Source: Monomorium pharaonis
Taxonomy: Eukaryota; Arthropoda; Insecta; Hymenoptera; Formicidae
Assembly (NCBI RefSeq): GCF_013373865.1
Contig: NC_050474.1
Coordinates: 5,493,561-5,557,560, forward strand
Reading direction: 5' to 3'
Length of the DNA stretch: 64,000 bases
Position numbers and translations under genes: made by a program. The notes beneath the pieces are model-generated. The model searched no databases, was not told the DNA's origin, and worked only from the letters and a program-made list of their open reading frames with translations. Every line of letters starts with the position of its first letter. Position 1 is the first letter of the stretch. Positions 38,741-50,066 of this stretch are shown one piece after another.

Positions 38741-38799
38741 TTCGTGTCTGGTTTCTTTATCAATCTTGCCGTCTGCTCTTCTTTCTTCTCCCATTTTAT

Positions 38800-39051
38800 C
38801 GTTCTTATGTTCATATATTAAAAACGGTAAAGCAACCAAGGTCTTTGTAAATAACGGTAATAACGGTGATGCAACCGAGAAGAAATAGAACAGCAAGCGT
38901 GGAACGCACTGCAACTCGCTCGCGAATTTTGTCGTGAGCGTAGCAAGCAGAAACGCTACCTTCTTGCTGTCCCACGATTTGCATACGAAAGTATCGAGCA
39001 GTACAAATTACGGAGCGGCTTAGCGGAGCTTCACTTACGAGAAAGAGAAGC

Positions 39052-39087
<36 letters not shown>

Positions 39088-40440
39088 GGCCAAGCCAGCG
39101 GCGCGGTGCACGGACGGGATAAATTCAGTCGGTTTTCTCCGCCGTGTCCGTCGTGTCCGGAACAAAGGAAAAAATGGTCGTCTTACTCCCAGGACAGCGA
39201 GGCTGATTGCTCCGCTCGGGCATTTTGAGGCCGCGCGCTGCGCCGGGAACAAATTGCGAAACTTCCAACCTCTAATGTCGCGCTGTCGACTCTCCGGGGG
39301 TGCCTCAGGAGCATACTGCCTCGATCTCCCTTGTTCTCCACCCTTCCTTCCTCCCCCTACCCCTTTGCATATGTACGATGCATCGCGATGCTGAGCGCAA
39401 AACACGAATCGCGGATCCGCGTTCTTCGCGATTACGGTGCGAGGAGCTCTCATAAGCAGAGGCAGAGAGATACGTAGAGAGAGAGAGACGGGTAACTAGC
39501 CGTGACTCCTTTCGAGAACTAGGTCGTGCCCGTGGAGGGAAACGAGCGTGTCGAATCGTGGGGAAACGCGCGAGAGATTCTCTAGGCGCCGGTTGATTCC
39601 GATGCTGATTTTCCTCCTCGTGTGTAGCTACTTCGTAATGCGCTCCCTGTATTCCGTCGGGCGATACTCGCTTATTGCGCTCTCTCTAACTTCGAAACGA
39701 ACATTAAAAAAGAAATACGAATTAATCTCGCGTTGGCCGACAACTATCCCTGTCTCGCGATTTAATCAGAATGTCGAGCATCACGAGCGACACACGTGTC
39801 CCAAATATGAAATGAGAATTTCACTCCTCCGAATATTGACGCGCGCAGTTAAGATGTATACCGTCTATTTCTGGTACTTCGAGAGTTCGTGTATTAATGT
39901 CAAAATAACGAGAGGGAAGTATTGACGTTATCTGGTACATTGAGATATCGGTGACCCCGTCGCCGTTATCTGCGATCGATTTTATTCGGCATTCATGGGG
40001 TCGTCCGAATCGAGCTCGATCGATTCAACGTCGCAACCGTGCCAGCTGCGTATAATTGCTTCTGCCCGAGTATCGAGGGATTGGGAATGTCGGATAAAGG
40101 TTTCCTTTTATTCATCGCTTCCTTTGTTTTCTGTCTGATAACTGTCGTCTCTGAGGAAGAATACGTATGGCTGGCATCCGCCGGTTGCGCTACGGAAACG
40201 ATTCTGCATTCATAAAGAAGTCGAGGATACCTTTTGAAAGTTCGCGAAGTTTATTTTCTACCGCCCAGCATAGTTTTTACGTTACGTTGGATCCAAAAAA
40301 TAATCAGAGATAGATTCCTCAAAGAATTGTAAAGATTTGTCTTGCAACGTAATCAATTGCAGCTATTTCTAACAATTTTATTTACATTATACTGATAAAT
40401 TGTTTAATGTTCGTTATTTTTGTATAAAATTACATTATTG
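38800..40440. other. non-coding, CpG-rich, with (GA)n tract
   Basis: No gene is supported. (GA)n lies at 39055-39086. A plus-strand frame ending at 39925 includes a hydrophobic run (LIPMLIFLLVCSYFVM) after basic residues, like a membrane anchor, but the only in-frame ATG near it is 39602 and nothing downstream resembles a known family. Confidence 0.45.
39055..39086. repeat. (GA)n microsatellite
   Basis: About 31 bp of GA dinucleotides. Confidence 0.95.
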
Positions 40441-40444
40441 GTTA

Positions 40445-40506
40445 TTGTGATATTATATTATTTTATTATGATTGATTGTGATATTTCATTATTTTATTAT
40501 GTCTTC
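40445..40506. repeat. two tandem copies of a 31-bp AT-rich unit
   Basis: TTGTGATATTATATTATTTT (40445) is repeated as TTGTGATATTTCATTATTTT (40476), each followed by ATTATG. Confidence 0.8.
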
Positions 40507-40784
40507 TAATAATTTGCATTATATCTGTCTGATATCTCACATTTTCATGTCATTAAAGGAAAGGAATGTTTGCTGTAATAATTTTTATATACTTAAAAAA
40601 CCTAGTATTTATGAGAAGGAACTCTATTGCTCCAGTGTCATTTGCATTAGCTCTTTGATAGTATCCGCGTCAACAAAGAGCATTCTCGCAAACTGTATCC
40701 GTGCATCAAATCCATTTTCGTCGTATATCTTTACGCGGCAAAAAGGACTCGACACAACGCTGCACTACGTATTTCACTACACTG

Positions 40785-40786
<2 letters not shown>

Positions 40787-40840
<54 letters not shown>

Positions 40841-40859
40841 GCGCGCGTGCGCGCGCGCG
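40787..40859. repeat. (AC)26 microsatellite joined to a GC alternating tract
   Basis: Fifty-two bp of uninterrupted AC (40787-40838) pass directly into GCGCGCGTGCGCGCGC (from 40840). The joined alternating purine-pyrimidine tract is a classic Z-DNA-prone sequence. Open frames across it code for Thr/His repeats and are artefacts. Confidence 0.95.
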
Positions 40860-41879
40860 AAACAACGTGTGTATGTACAGCTGCGTGCACATACACTGTT
40901 GTTACACTGTGACATCCGCAGGACGCCTATCACTTCCATCGTCACGTCACGATGTAACCACGTACCGAAAACAAATACGTTTGCCAGAATCTCGTTGCGT
41001 CTCTTCATCCATCTTTCTTCTTTCCTTTTAGTTCTCGAACCACGATCTCCTTGCTTTTCTCTCTCTCTCTTTTTCCCTCGCGTCTGTACACATTCACTGG
41101 CGGATGAAAGCTTCCTGAGGCCCTCATATATTTTATGTTATTTTCCAAAAAACCAACAAAGCAAATCAAATTTGTACGTAATGAAAGGACGAGTTTTATA
41201 ATTCAAAGTAAATTCTGGAGTTTCTTTTTCCTCAAAAATAATATTGTTTCAACAATTATTTTGAATTTATTCAGAAGATGCTTCTGAAATTTTATTCTCG
41301 AAACTAGTCGAAAGAATGAAAGAATTTATAAGAGTTTATAATTTAAGGAGTATATAATAAAATAAAATGGTGCACGGGGATTGATTTTGTTTTAGTATTG
41401 GTTCAATAAAAAAATCAATTTTTGCAATATTTTTGTATGATACATTTGGGACTTATATTTCATATAAAGTTTCTTTATATTGTAATATCCCGGAACGGGT
41501 ATTGTAAGATCCTAGTCCGCCACTGGTTTCATCCCTTCATCGAGCGAGTTGGCTCTCGCCGGCATCGCGTAGAAGCGTGCCACGCCGTCAAAATGCAAAT
41601 TCCGTCCACGCGGCTCGTTGAATTATTATTTTAAGCCCCGTAACGGCTATTCGCTACGGGAAAATCTCATGAAAATTAATTTATTTTAATGCACTTGGTC
41701 CACGTCGCGACTGTTACGGAGAAAGTCGGAGAGCAAGAGAGAGAGAGAGAGAGAGTGAGTAAATGAAAGAGAAAGGAAGAGACAAGGGGCAGCGAAAGGA
41801 GAAAAGGGGAAGAAAAAAGGGCCGATGCGTCGACGAGGGCGCAGACACCAAATTAACGTTCGACTCATGCTTCTTTCAG

Positions 41880-42059
41880 CACACTCCGCCGCGGAATTGA
41901 GAATTCTGGATTCTGGAGCCGGCCTCGGCTTAGACGAGGATTTCTGCCGAGATTTTCTCTGTACATCCCCCGTCAGCCATCCTCACCAACCGGCGGCCCC
42001 CTCAGCCCCCCGTTTCCGTTATGAAGACGTTCGCGCATCGTCACTTCACCAGCTTCCTG
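41880..42059 (+). CDS. candidate 5' exon with start codon, phase-0 donor
   Basis: This is the best exon-like segment in the window. Upstream are a branch-point-like ATTAAC and a pyrimidine tract ending TGCTTCTTTCAG (AG at 41878-41879). The segment ends at CTTCCTG|GTAAGA (donor at 42060). It is GC-rich against AT-rich downstream DNA. Its only ATG is at 42021, with in-frame stops earlier in the exon, and reads MKTFAHRHFTSFL in exactly 13 codons to the donor, giving a phase-0 intron. That fits a 5' leader plus the start of a secreted or membrane protein whose signal peptide is split by an intron. A second frame, open across the exon (AELRILDSGAGLGLDEDF...), is the alternative if this is an internal exon. 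I do not recognise the gene or find the next exon. Confidence 0.4.
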
Positions 42060-43260
42060 GTAAGATTTTTCAACGAATCTTAAAGCTCCACTGCCAGCGA
42101 AATCTATTCTTTATATTACCGTTTAACGGCAAATATTTATTCTTTCTTCGTTTTCTTTTTTTTTTTTTTTGCTCAAATACAAGGAGCCTCAAATGTCGCA
42201 GGACCGATTCTATTTTATTTGCAAATAAACAGAATCTAGGATATTTTTGCATCATCGGACAATATTACATCGCTTTCACACGAAATTCCGCTAATTCTCA
42301 TCACAAGATTTAAATATATTTAACAATATGATTTGCGTAATATTGCAACACATTCATAGTTATTATTTTTTATTGAATACGGAAGAAAAAAACACAAACA
42401 GTTGACTGACAGTCGGCGAATTTGAATGGCACAATAATGGTGCCAATTCAACTTTAATTGAAACACTCGCAATCAATAAATATAAATACAATAACGGCAT
42501 CGTTTGGATTGAAAAGGCAGACTAAAGAAAAATGATCAATTGAAAATATATTTCTCTGTATTCGGGTTGTTTTACGATTGCACTCGTTCTCCATTTTGTT
42601 TGTACTAATTTAATTTAATTACTTTTTAAGTTACGATTTGCAACTTGAGATTTTACGCGAGGAGAATATCGTCCTACGAACTGTAATTTCCAAACTTTTA
42701 GACTTTCAACTTTCCGTTACACAACGTATTTATTCGCTATGTTGCTACGGAAAAGCCATGATAAAGAATTTCGCTAATTAAACACTATATATCATCTCAT
42801 AATATTTTGATAAAAAACATTTCTAATATTTCTATAATAACACTATTTATCTCATTTCTCTCTTTCTCACACAAATCTAAAACTTATTTTTAGATCCTAA
42901 ATGAAGGTAATTCTTAATACCTTAAAGATCTTTTATCACTGAAAGCGACTCACTAATAAAATTATTCTATCACGTCACGTTTTTGAGAAAATTGGACTTA
43001 AAAGTGTCAAAAATGACATTTGACACTTTTAAGTCCAATTGAACTAAAATAGCTAAAAAATTTGATATAGGGAAATTTTGCAAACGAATTAATTTTTTAT
43101 GTCAAAAGGTCTATAAAAGTCTTATACTGGTCTTTATTATAAAAGGATAGAAGGTTTATATGAAAGCAAACCTTAAAAGTATAAGTATTGAGAGATTAAT
43201 AATAAAATTTTAAAAATAGATTAGATTCTTCAACAAATATATATTTTATAGAATAGATGT
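42060..43260. other. AT-rich block
   Basis: No coding signal. It includes a short hairpin around GAATGGCAC / GTGCCAATTC (42424-42451) and the perfect foldback at 42990-43040. If the exon at 41880-42059 is real, this would be intron. Confidence 0.5.
42990..43040. repeat. perfect 22-bp inverted repeat with 7-nt loop
   Basis: AATTGGACTTAAAAGTGTCA plus two A (42990-43011) is exactly complementary to 43019-43040, with loop AATGACA. Pairing stops abruptly at both outer ends. Perfect pairing over 22 bp in otherwise unstructured AT-rich DNA suggests a recent foldback, a small-RNA hairpin or a minimal element. Confidence 0.9.
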
Positions 43261-43588
43261 TTTATTGCTAAAGTTTATAAAGGAAAATAATAGCGGACGA
43301 TTGCTAACGGTCACATCTAAAGAAATCACCGAATTTGACACTTTTATGCGAAATGTCGATAGTATCCTTTATATCGCGCCAAACGTAGGGTCCAAAGGGT
43401 TAAAGATGAAGACGACTTTTCATGCCGTCGACATGAAGCGAAGAAAGCATATAGACGGTGTCGAGAATCTCTCCAGCATCTCGAGATGCCGCGCTAATTC
43501 CATGTCGAGTTCTCGATCCTTCCAGCCTTTTCTCAAGCAATTCCTCGGTGCATGATGTCTTCTCCCTGACAAAGGAGAGAACGTTGTA

Positions 43589-43894
43589 TACAGGGTGTTC
43601 ACAAGTATTACTCTTCTGTTTTAATAATAGCTTATTTAGATTTTTTAAAAATTTCTTTTCTCCAATGAAAAATGTCGAGGCAGAATTACTGTAATTTTTA
43701 AATTCTCAATATATCTTTGTAATAAATTTACGAATAAAAAATATTTTGGTAAAATTCGTTAAATTTTTTGAAGACATAAAATTTATTTGCGAAACTTATT
43801 CGACGAAAATTTTGAACTTCGCGAATATCGAAATACGAGTTAACTGAAAAGAGTGTTATAAAAGTTGAGGTCGACGGCTTTGGGACACCGTGTA
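43589..43894. mobile_element. 306-bp MITE with GGGTGTTC-type ends
   Basis: TATACAGGGTGTTCACAAG at the left (43587-43605) is matched by the inverted right end TATACACGGTGTCCCAAAG (43878-43896), about 15 of 19 positions. TA dinucleotides (TATA) flank both sides. The interior is AT-rich with no transposase frame. Ends of this ACAGGGTGTTC type are common in insect Tc1/mariner-like MITEs, so TA-target mobilisation by a helper is a fair inference. Confidence 0.65.
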
Positions 43895-43931
43895 TAAGCA
43901 ACTCGCAGATAGACGTGCACAGTCTGCGTGC

Positions 43932-44174
43932 ATGACAGATCCACGGTTCGCATGGAGAACTTTACGAGACGATAATGGACAGATTTATGAGACTGTTTAT
44001 CGATCCTCGAGTAAATCCAATTTTCGTAGCCGCGACGGAGCGGCGAGAGAATTCCGTCCGCGGGACGTCGTAAAGATCGTGGAAAGGCGAGGGCAAAAAG
44101 TTGCCGAGAACTTAACTTCCGTCCGTCCGCCCTGTCGGTACAAACCTGAATTTATCAGGTCAATTTATGAGTAA
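43932..44174 (+). CDS. weak candidate small open frame, 80 codons
   Basis: An ATG at 43932, just outside the MITE, opens 80 codons ending in TAA. The peptide is charged and balanced (MTDPRFAWRTLRDDNGQIYE, then Arg-rich stretches such as REFRPRDVVKIVERRGQKVA). It looks more protein-like than most frames here, but has no recognised domain, signal peptide or splice sites. It may be a small gene, a fragment of an old exon, or chance in CpG-rich DNA. Confidence 0.18.
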   Translation: MTDPRFAWRTLRDDNGQIYETVYRSSSKSNFRSRDGAAREFRPRDVVKIVERRGQKVAENLTSVRPPCRYKPEFIRSIYE

Positions 44175-44899
44175 TTTCCGAGTCGCCGTGAATGATTTTC
44201 ATCTTCTTACACTCGAAATTATACGAAAGTGTTTGAGGGACCGAGGACCGAGGAAAGTTGGATATAAAGTAAAATCAAAAATATAAACGCAAAAAGAAAT
44301 ACAAAAATATGAAGCCAAAGCCAAATGGAAAAAAAAAACGTGTGTTAAAATCCGAAAGATTAGAGCGCATTAGATATTACATTTTTTGATACGCAAATAA
44401 AACTGATTACAGTCGCTCGCGCGTTGATTAATCGTGATGCTGGAGTGTGGAAAGGCGTGGGGGTCGACAAAAACGCGGAAATCCCTCGCGACAAGGCTAC
44501 TTGGTTGGATCTTCATTTTCGCGAACTCAGGCTTTAACTTTCAGACTTGAGGCTTTTTCATGGTTTAAAGACAAGCCGGGGAGGGGCCCTCTCTCTCTTG
44601 CTCGTCCCTCAAATCCTTTCATAAAGAATATCCTTCCAACTCACGTCCAAGAGCACTTGCTGTCCCTCCCCTCCCATGTCTCTTTCGCTTCCTCGTTTCT
44701 TTGTCCTCGTCTTCCGTCTCTCCTCCACGTGTCTCCGCATCTCGACGTTCTTCCTTTCCACTCTCGCTGTCCCTTCCGCGTATCTCCTAATTCTTTTTTT
44801 TTTTTTTGCACCCATCGTGTCTCGTTGTTTTGCATTTTTACGGGCGAGCGTAACCGACAAAGCGCGGATCGCGCGTCGGATCCGGGCTTTCCCTTCAAG

Positions 44900-45057
44900 C
44901 GTTGTGTCGAGTATCCTTGACAAACTGGCGCAAGCGTGTAGTCTTTCGGTACTCGAAATTATTCGGCTATTGAACAGCTTTCGGCTATTCGAATCTTACG
45001 AAACGGAAACCCGCCGAATTGAAAAGCTGACGCACACTGGCTGTCCGCCGTATCGTG
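44900..45057 (+). CDS. candidate internal exon, amphipathic helix-like
   Basis: A pyrimidine-rich acceptor, GCTTTCCCTTCAAG (AG at 44898-44899), opens a 158-nt segment ending at TATCGTG|GTGAGA (donor at 45058). The frame continuing from upstream stays open and reads VVSSILDKLAQACSLSVLEI, then RLLNSFRLFESYETETRRIE, a heptad-like helix pattern rich in Leu/Ile with alternating charge. One of the other frames hits a stop within seven codons. Neighbouring DNA is CT-rich upstream and poly-A downstream. I do not recognise the family; the splice pair may be fortuitous. Confidence 0.25.
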
Positions 45058-45109
45058 GTGAGATAGGAGCTATTTTTTAACAATTTCACCTTCCCGTCGA
45101 GGTGTTATT

Positions 45110-45128
45110 AAAAAAAAAAAAAAAAAAA
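45110..45128. repeat. poly-A homopolymer (A19)
   Basis: Nineteen A in a row, shortly after the candidate exon at 44900-45057. No polyadenylation signal with target duplication is seen, so it is not called a retroposon tail. Confidence 0.9.
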
Positions 45129-46311
45129 TACGCGCGTTAAAGGATTAAAAATACATCGAGCGCAGTCGCGCGTGCGTGAAAGTCGATCGAGATTATCGAG
45201 CATCCAAACCGAAGGGAAGAGCAGGAGGAGGAGGGGGTGGGCGCCTACTCGATTTTGGCCGGAGTGCCGGGGTTTCCGACCGGAGACCGAACAATCGCGG
45301 CACTCGAGAATTTCCGGTACCCGCGTTCGCGCCCCCCCCCCCTCCGTCACCCCCGAAAAACGTCAAGGGAGAGGTTTTTTTTTTTTTTATTTCGCGCTTG
45401 CGTTTTCGTCGACCTCGCGGTCGATCGGGGGCGCCTGGCCTCTCCCGAGGAATCGGATAACCGCCCGGGGAATCGCGAGGCCCCCGACGGTCGATGAATA
45501 AAGGAGACGCCATTTAAATTGTAAATGACCGCGATATCCGCGGCGGAGGCAAACCTTCAATTAGGGCCCCGCACGCGGAGGAGACGTATACACACTCTCA
45601 GGCATTTGCCGCGTGAGATGTGCCAGATAGATAGACGGGGCAGAGTCGTTTGTTGCGATTTAAGCGAAACGACGTGTAAACTTGTCGAACGCGAACAGAT
45701 AATGCGACGATAACGCAACGATCGCATCGATCGCGCCTTCCATTCGACGATTCCGTCATTGTCTCCTTCGTTTTTATCAGAGAATGCGTCGTTCCCATCA
45801 TTCTTTCTTTTTTTTGGGGGGTGGCAGAAGGGAGGGGGTGGGGGACTTTCAAAGAGAATTCCGTCTCGCCTCACATTTCCGGTAACTTGGACTCGGGTTG
45901 CTGAACCGCGTGTCAATATTTAACGCGTAAGAAATGTTTTCTAACGTGATCTTCGTGTACGCGGATCCTCGACCCAACCGGTAAGCCTTCCCTCGGTGAT
46001 CTTTCACGGCAGCGGCGCCCGTTTAATCTCGGCTTAATCCTGGATGTCAATCAGCCAGTGTCTGCCGGGAAGTATTTGCGAGAGGAAGAAAGGGGAGAGA
46101 AAGTCGCCCTGTATAAAACGGGAACGTGCGTTTACCTAGATTCCGGGCAAAACGCTCGGGAAAGGTTGCCGTCGACGCGCGGAAAAACGGCTACGGGGGC
46201 GGGAGACCGCGTACGTGTGTGTGTGTGTGTGAGCGTATAGGGTGGCGGTTGGGAACGATGTTCGCGAGTACTTGAATGTCTCATTTCGCGGAGGAACCGA
46301 GAGGGTTGCGA

Positions 46312-46335
46312 GGGAGGGGCGGGGGCGGCGGAGGG
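46312..46335 (+). other. potential G-quadruplex
   Basis: GGG, GGGG, GGGGG, two GG and a final GGG follow each other with single-base spacers, fitting the usual four-run quadruplex pattern on the plus strand. Confidence 0.5.
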
Positions 46336-46470
46336 AGAGAATGGTGGCGTCGCGCCGGAACTTTATAAAGCGCGTCTTTGCATGTTTTCACTCCGGGCAC
46401 GCACGCTTTTATCGTCCCTACAACGCCGCCGGTAGCGGCACGATAACACGATCCAATTCGTCGTCACGAC

Positions 46471-46598
46471 ACGTGTATATGTATATATACGTACGTGTGC
46501 GTGTGCGCGCGCGCGTAGATGTGCTCTGTGCATGCATATGTATGTATGTATATATGCGCGTGCACGCATACACGCGTCGTACATGCATGCATGCATAC
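46471..46598. repeat. long alternating purine-pyrimidine tract (TG/TA/GC)
   Basis: About 128 bp of mostly alternating purine and pyrimidine, mixing GTGT, GTAT, GTAC, GCGC and GCAT units, with tetranucleotide runs of TGTA and TGCA. It is a mosaic of simple repeats, strongly Z-DNA-prone and rich in short palindromes. Confidence 0.8.
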
Positions 46599-49500
46599 CG
46601 GAAGAGCGTGCGGGCGTTCCGCGCGCGAGGGGCAGAACGATCGATCGCAAAAGTTACGTAATGAGTCTCCGCGTGTGCTAACTCTTGCCCGGAGACCGCC
46701 AAAATCTAGGTTATCAAGTTTTCGTCGGCAACCCACGGCCGACACGCTCGAACAGGGCCGCAGCCACCTCGTCCGAAAGATGTGAATGTTGAAGGTAAAC
46801 CGTTAAAAGTATCCGCCGTCCTAAAGCGCGAAACTTTTATTTGTAGAAAAATAAAACTTTTCCTTCCGGGAAAACGATCGGATTTCATCTAGTAGACCGA
46901 GGAATTGACAAGGAATTAAAAAGTTCTTCTGCTTTCTTTCTGCTTGCGAATTTGATTGAGCGCAATGAAATTCATAGTCAAAGAAATTGCCCGCCGCGTT
47001 CGCAAGCGCGATATTCAATCGAAAACGATTTTGTCGCCGAAAACGACGGGCACAAATCGAATAAAATTTCTTAATTCGTTTTCTCCTCTTCTCCGCCCGG
47101 AGTTTGCGCGCGCGCACGGCGCCAATTAAATTTCAGCATGGTAATTCAGGCGGGTGCACCGCCGGGGGAGATCCCGAAGATGACGCATCTCTCTGCGTCA
47201 GCGCGGCGGCCCGCTCTCCTCTCTCTCTCTCCGCTTCTCCCGGCCCAGAAATGGCTGGCTCGATTAGCGCAACTGGGCAACCAACTTCGAAAACCCGTCG
47301 GGTGCGATAACTTTTCTCTCTTTCTCTCTCTCTCCCTTTTGCACGCGCGCGGCCGAAACTTTTCGTCTCGTTTCTCTTTTTCCCCTCTCGTTTCTTTCTC
47401 GCGTCGTGCATTAGAGTAATCACGGCGAGAAGAGGCGTAACGTCACAGAGAGCGAGACGGCTCTTTCTCTCTTCTAAAGCTCGCCTTATTGAATGAACGG
47501 AGAGAAGTCGATCCAGTTATCCGAAACATTTGCACGCGGTAGTTCGTGAAACTGTCGGTGGCATTTAATAAATTCGCTTCGGCGATAAGGTCACTGCACT
47601 AGTCGGCGAACAAGTAAAAATAACTTGTGAAAATGTGAAAAAGTTTTTTATGTGAAAATTAAAAGTATGTGAAAATTAGAATGTAGAAAAACATTAATTT
47701 GCAGTTTATTATTTTCAAGTCTCGCTGTTATTTTTTTGTTTTTCATCAATACAGTCATTTATTGACGCTTGTTCAGCGACTGGTGCAATGACCCTACATA
47801 GGCTCAGTCCTTCAAATCGCATATTGAAAATTTTTTTGCTGATTAATATTTCGCCCGCGTGATTTTCGAAAAATTCGGCGAATATCCGGCATTGCCGGAT
47901 ACCGCATCTGCATTTATATGGAAATAAATGAGAGTAGTTATTATACAGGAAATTAAAGACAAAAAAAAATTTTTTAATATTCGCACGGGGAGTAATATAC
48001 GCGTATGTGTGCGTGTGCAAGAAATATTTACATTATTTCAGAGAAATTTTTATAATTTTTTCGCGATATTTCTCATTCTAACCAACATTTTATTTAATAT
48101 ACAGTTACGTAATTATATTACGTTGGGTAATGCTTAAATGATATTTCGTTATTTTGAAACTACAGGACTTTCATTCTGAACGAAATGAGATGTGGTTTAT
48201 GTAAATCAAACGCTCCATGAATACAGGTACTGATATATCACATATTATTCTCTTATACCGCATTATAAATTAATTTGCATAATAATATGTTATGCGATTC
48301 TGTTCGTAATTCGCCCTAGCTATTTCTTTTTTCCCCCTTCGGAAAACCGTCGCTATGCGTTCAATTACGGTATCACGATTTCGGCGCGCGGCGATGTACC
48401 GAGATGAATGCGCGCGGGCGCTCGCTCGCTCGCTCGCGTTTTATTACGTGTATATTCAAGTGTCTCATTATAGGCCATGAATAATGTAGCGCTTGGAAAT
48501 GCATCGGCCGAATGGAATCGCCCCGAATTTCCGGGGGGATAGAATAAAACACGTCGTATCCATGCTAATCGCCGTGTTGTATTTTGCCGGTCAATTGCGC
48601 CGACTAGACCAAACAGTTCAATTTAACGACGGCGGCAAAGAGACGGGCAGTGATAATATCCACGTCTCGTAATCGGGAACAACTGCTGGGACATATGCGT
48701 CACGCGCGCGCGATGCTCCCGATTAAATTGCGCGTCCTCTAAACGGCGTAACGAGCGGTGCACAGTGCGCCGCATTCCCACGGGAATGTTTTCGCTCCCG
48801 CTCGATCGGCGGGGGATAGCCGATCCTCTTTGATTCATATCGCAACCGGCGCGGCGGCGCAACGATAAGATCCGTAATGAAAGCGCGATAAACCGCGGAG
48901 GGATTGCTGCTGCACGCCTGTTATCACCGTGCAGTCGTAAACTTCCACGAGCGTACGGGGAATTCAAGGATGCGATTCGCACGATTCTCGTGAGCGGAGA
49001 GAAACGTCCGAGTACCCGGTCAAAGAAGAAACAAGCCGCGGCATTCGATCTCGTTACGGCCGATATGCATTTCTGTAAGCGCAGTACGGTAGATAGAATT
49101 ACGAGATAATCGTTTTGTTTATTCGTGCCCCGTAGAATCGGACGTTTGTAGTTCGGATTGGTCCTCTTCTGATTCTTTTATAACGATAACGGTATATGTA
49201 AAACGGGTGATGTAAAACGCGCGACTGCGCGTAACGCATATCCAAAATTTCTATGCTTGTCCGAAGAAGCGTCGGAATATATCGTATCCTGATGCATTTG
49301 GTACGTCTAGCTCGTTTAGGATGGTTCTAGGAAAACTTATGTCTTGCGGTTTAACTATTTAATGCTATACATCTCTCGTAAATTTACATAATGTTCAGTA
49401 TGCAAAATACTATTTGATATTTTCACGCTAGTAAAGCGAAATTTTATACTGCAACGGAGGTAATTTAATTCACCGGAACGAGAGAAAATAGTAACTTGGT

Positions 49501-49935
49501 GCTTATAAATTACAAAATTTTTGTTACAATATTCTTTTCCCCTTCTCCCCCGCCCTTCTCCCTCCCTCGTTTCATGAGAAGAGGAAATCTGTCATCCGTA
49601 ATACTCTAGTTAACATTCGGTTGATAGAGGTAATATAACATCTGACGTGACTTCGTATTCAAGAGCCTGCGTTAACAGCGCGTATTTTATAGTGCTCCTA
49701 ATGTACAAAGATGGATGTGGTTGTCGGAAATTCCGAGGAAACTCCGCCGAACCCGACTGACTTTTAATTCCATTTTCCGCAAACCATCTTCTGTTTCCAA
49801 CAAACAACTGAATAATCGATAGTTACCGCGGTCCTGCTCCGACGGATGTTGAATTTTAATAACATCGGTTCTCTCAAATCCAGCGAATGAATAGGCATCA
49901 GACTCTTTGTCGGGTGAATAGTATTGTAAAGACAG

Positions 49936-50066
49936 TCGACATGCACAGAGGCGAGAGAAAGGGATCCGAGCCGAGCCTGGTGATACGACGAGGCGAAATC
50001 GGCGTTGTCAGGCGTCCGGAAAATCGGAAAAGTCAGGAAAGCTGGAAAGAGCCAGGGGATGTCAGG
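49936..50066 (+). CDS. candidate exon with ATG, phase-0 donor
   Basis: GTATTGTAAAGACAG (AG at 49934-49935) precedes the segment, and GTCAGG|GTGAGT, a strong donor, ends it. An ATG at 49941 gives exactly 42 codons to the donor, beginning MHRGERKGSEPSLVIRRGEI, basic and hydrophilic, with short repeated GGAAAa/GAAAG-type units encoding charged residues. It has no signal peptide or domain that I recognise. The acceptor has a weak pyrimidine tract, so a first exon or chance is possible. Confidence 0.22.

Larger units (their letters stand above)
45130..49900. other. CpG-dense then mixed non-coding DNA
   Basis: 45.1-47.6 kb is CpG-dense and purine/pyrimidine skewed, with many overlapping frames on both strands and no domain. 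A GTGTATGC-type alternating tract lies at 46471-46598 and a G-run cluster at 46312-46335. From 47.6 kb the sequence is AT-leaning, then mixed, with (GCTC)n at 48419-48437. No gene is supported. Confidence 0.45.

Noticed and set aside
39548..39925. Frame with a membrane-anchor-like N terminus
   Set aside because: Opens at GTG, not ATG; the in-frame ATG at 39602 leaves only part of the basic region, and the downstream part has no enzyme-like motif.
40472..41201. Overlapping frames of 146-166 codons
   Set aside because: Thr/His repeat peptides from the (AC)26 microsatellite.
47138..47419. Frame starting MVIQAGAPPGEIPK after an acceptor-like TTTCAG
   Set aside because: No donor follows and most of the rest is CT-repeat-encoded Ser/Leu.
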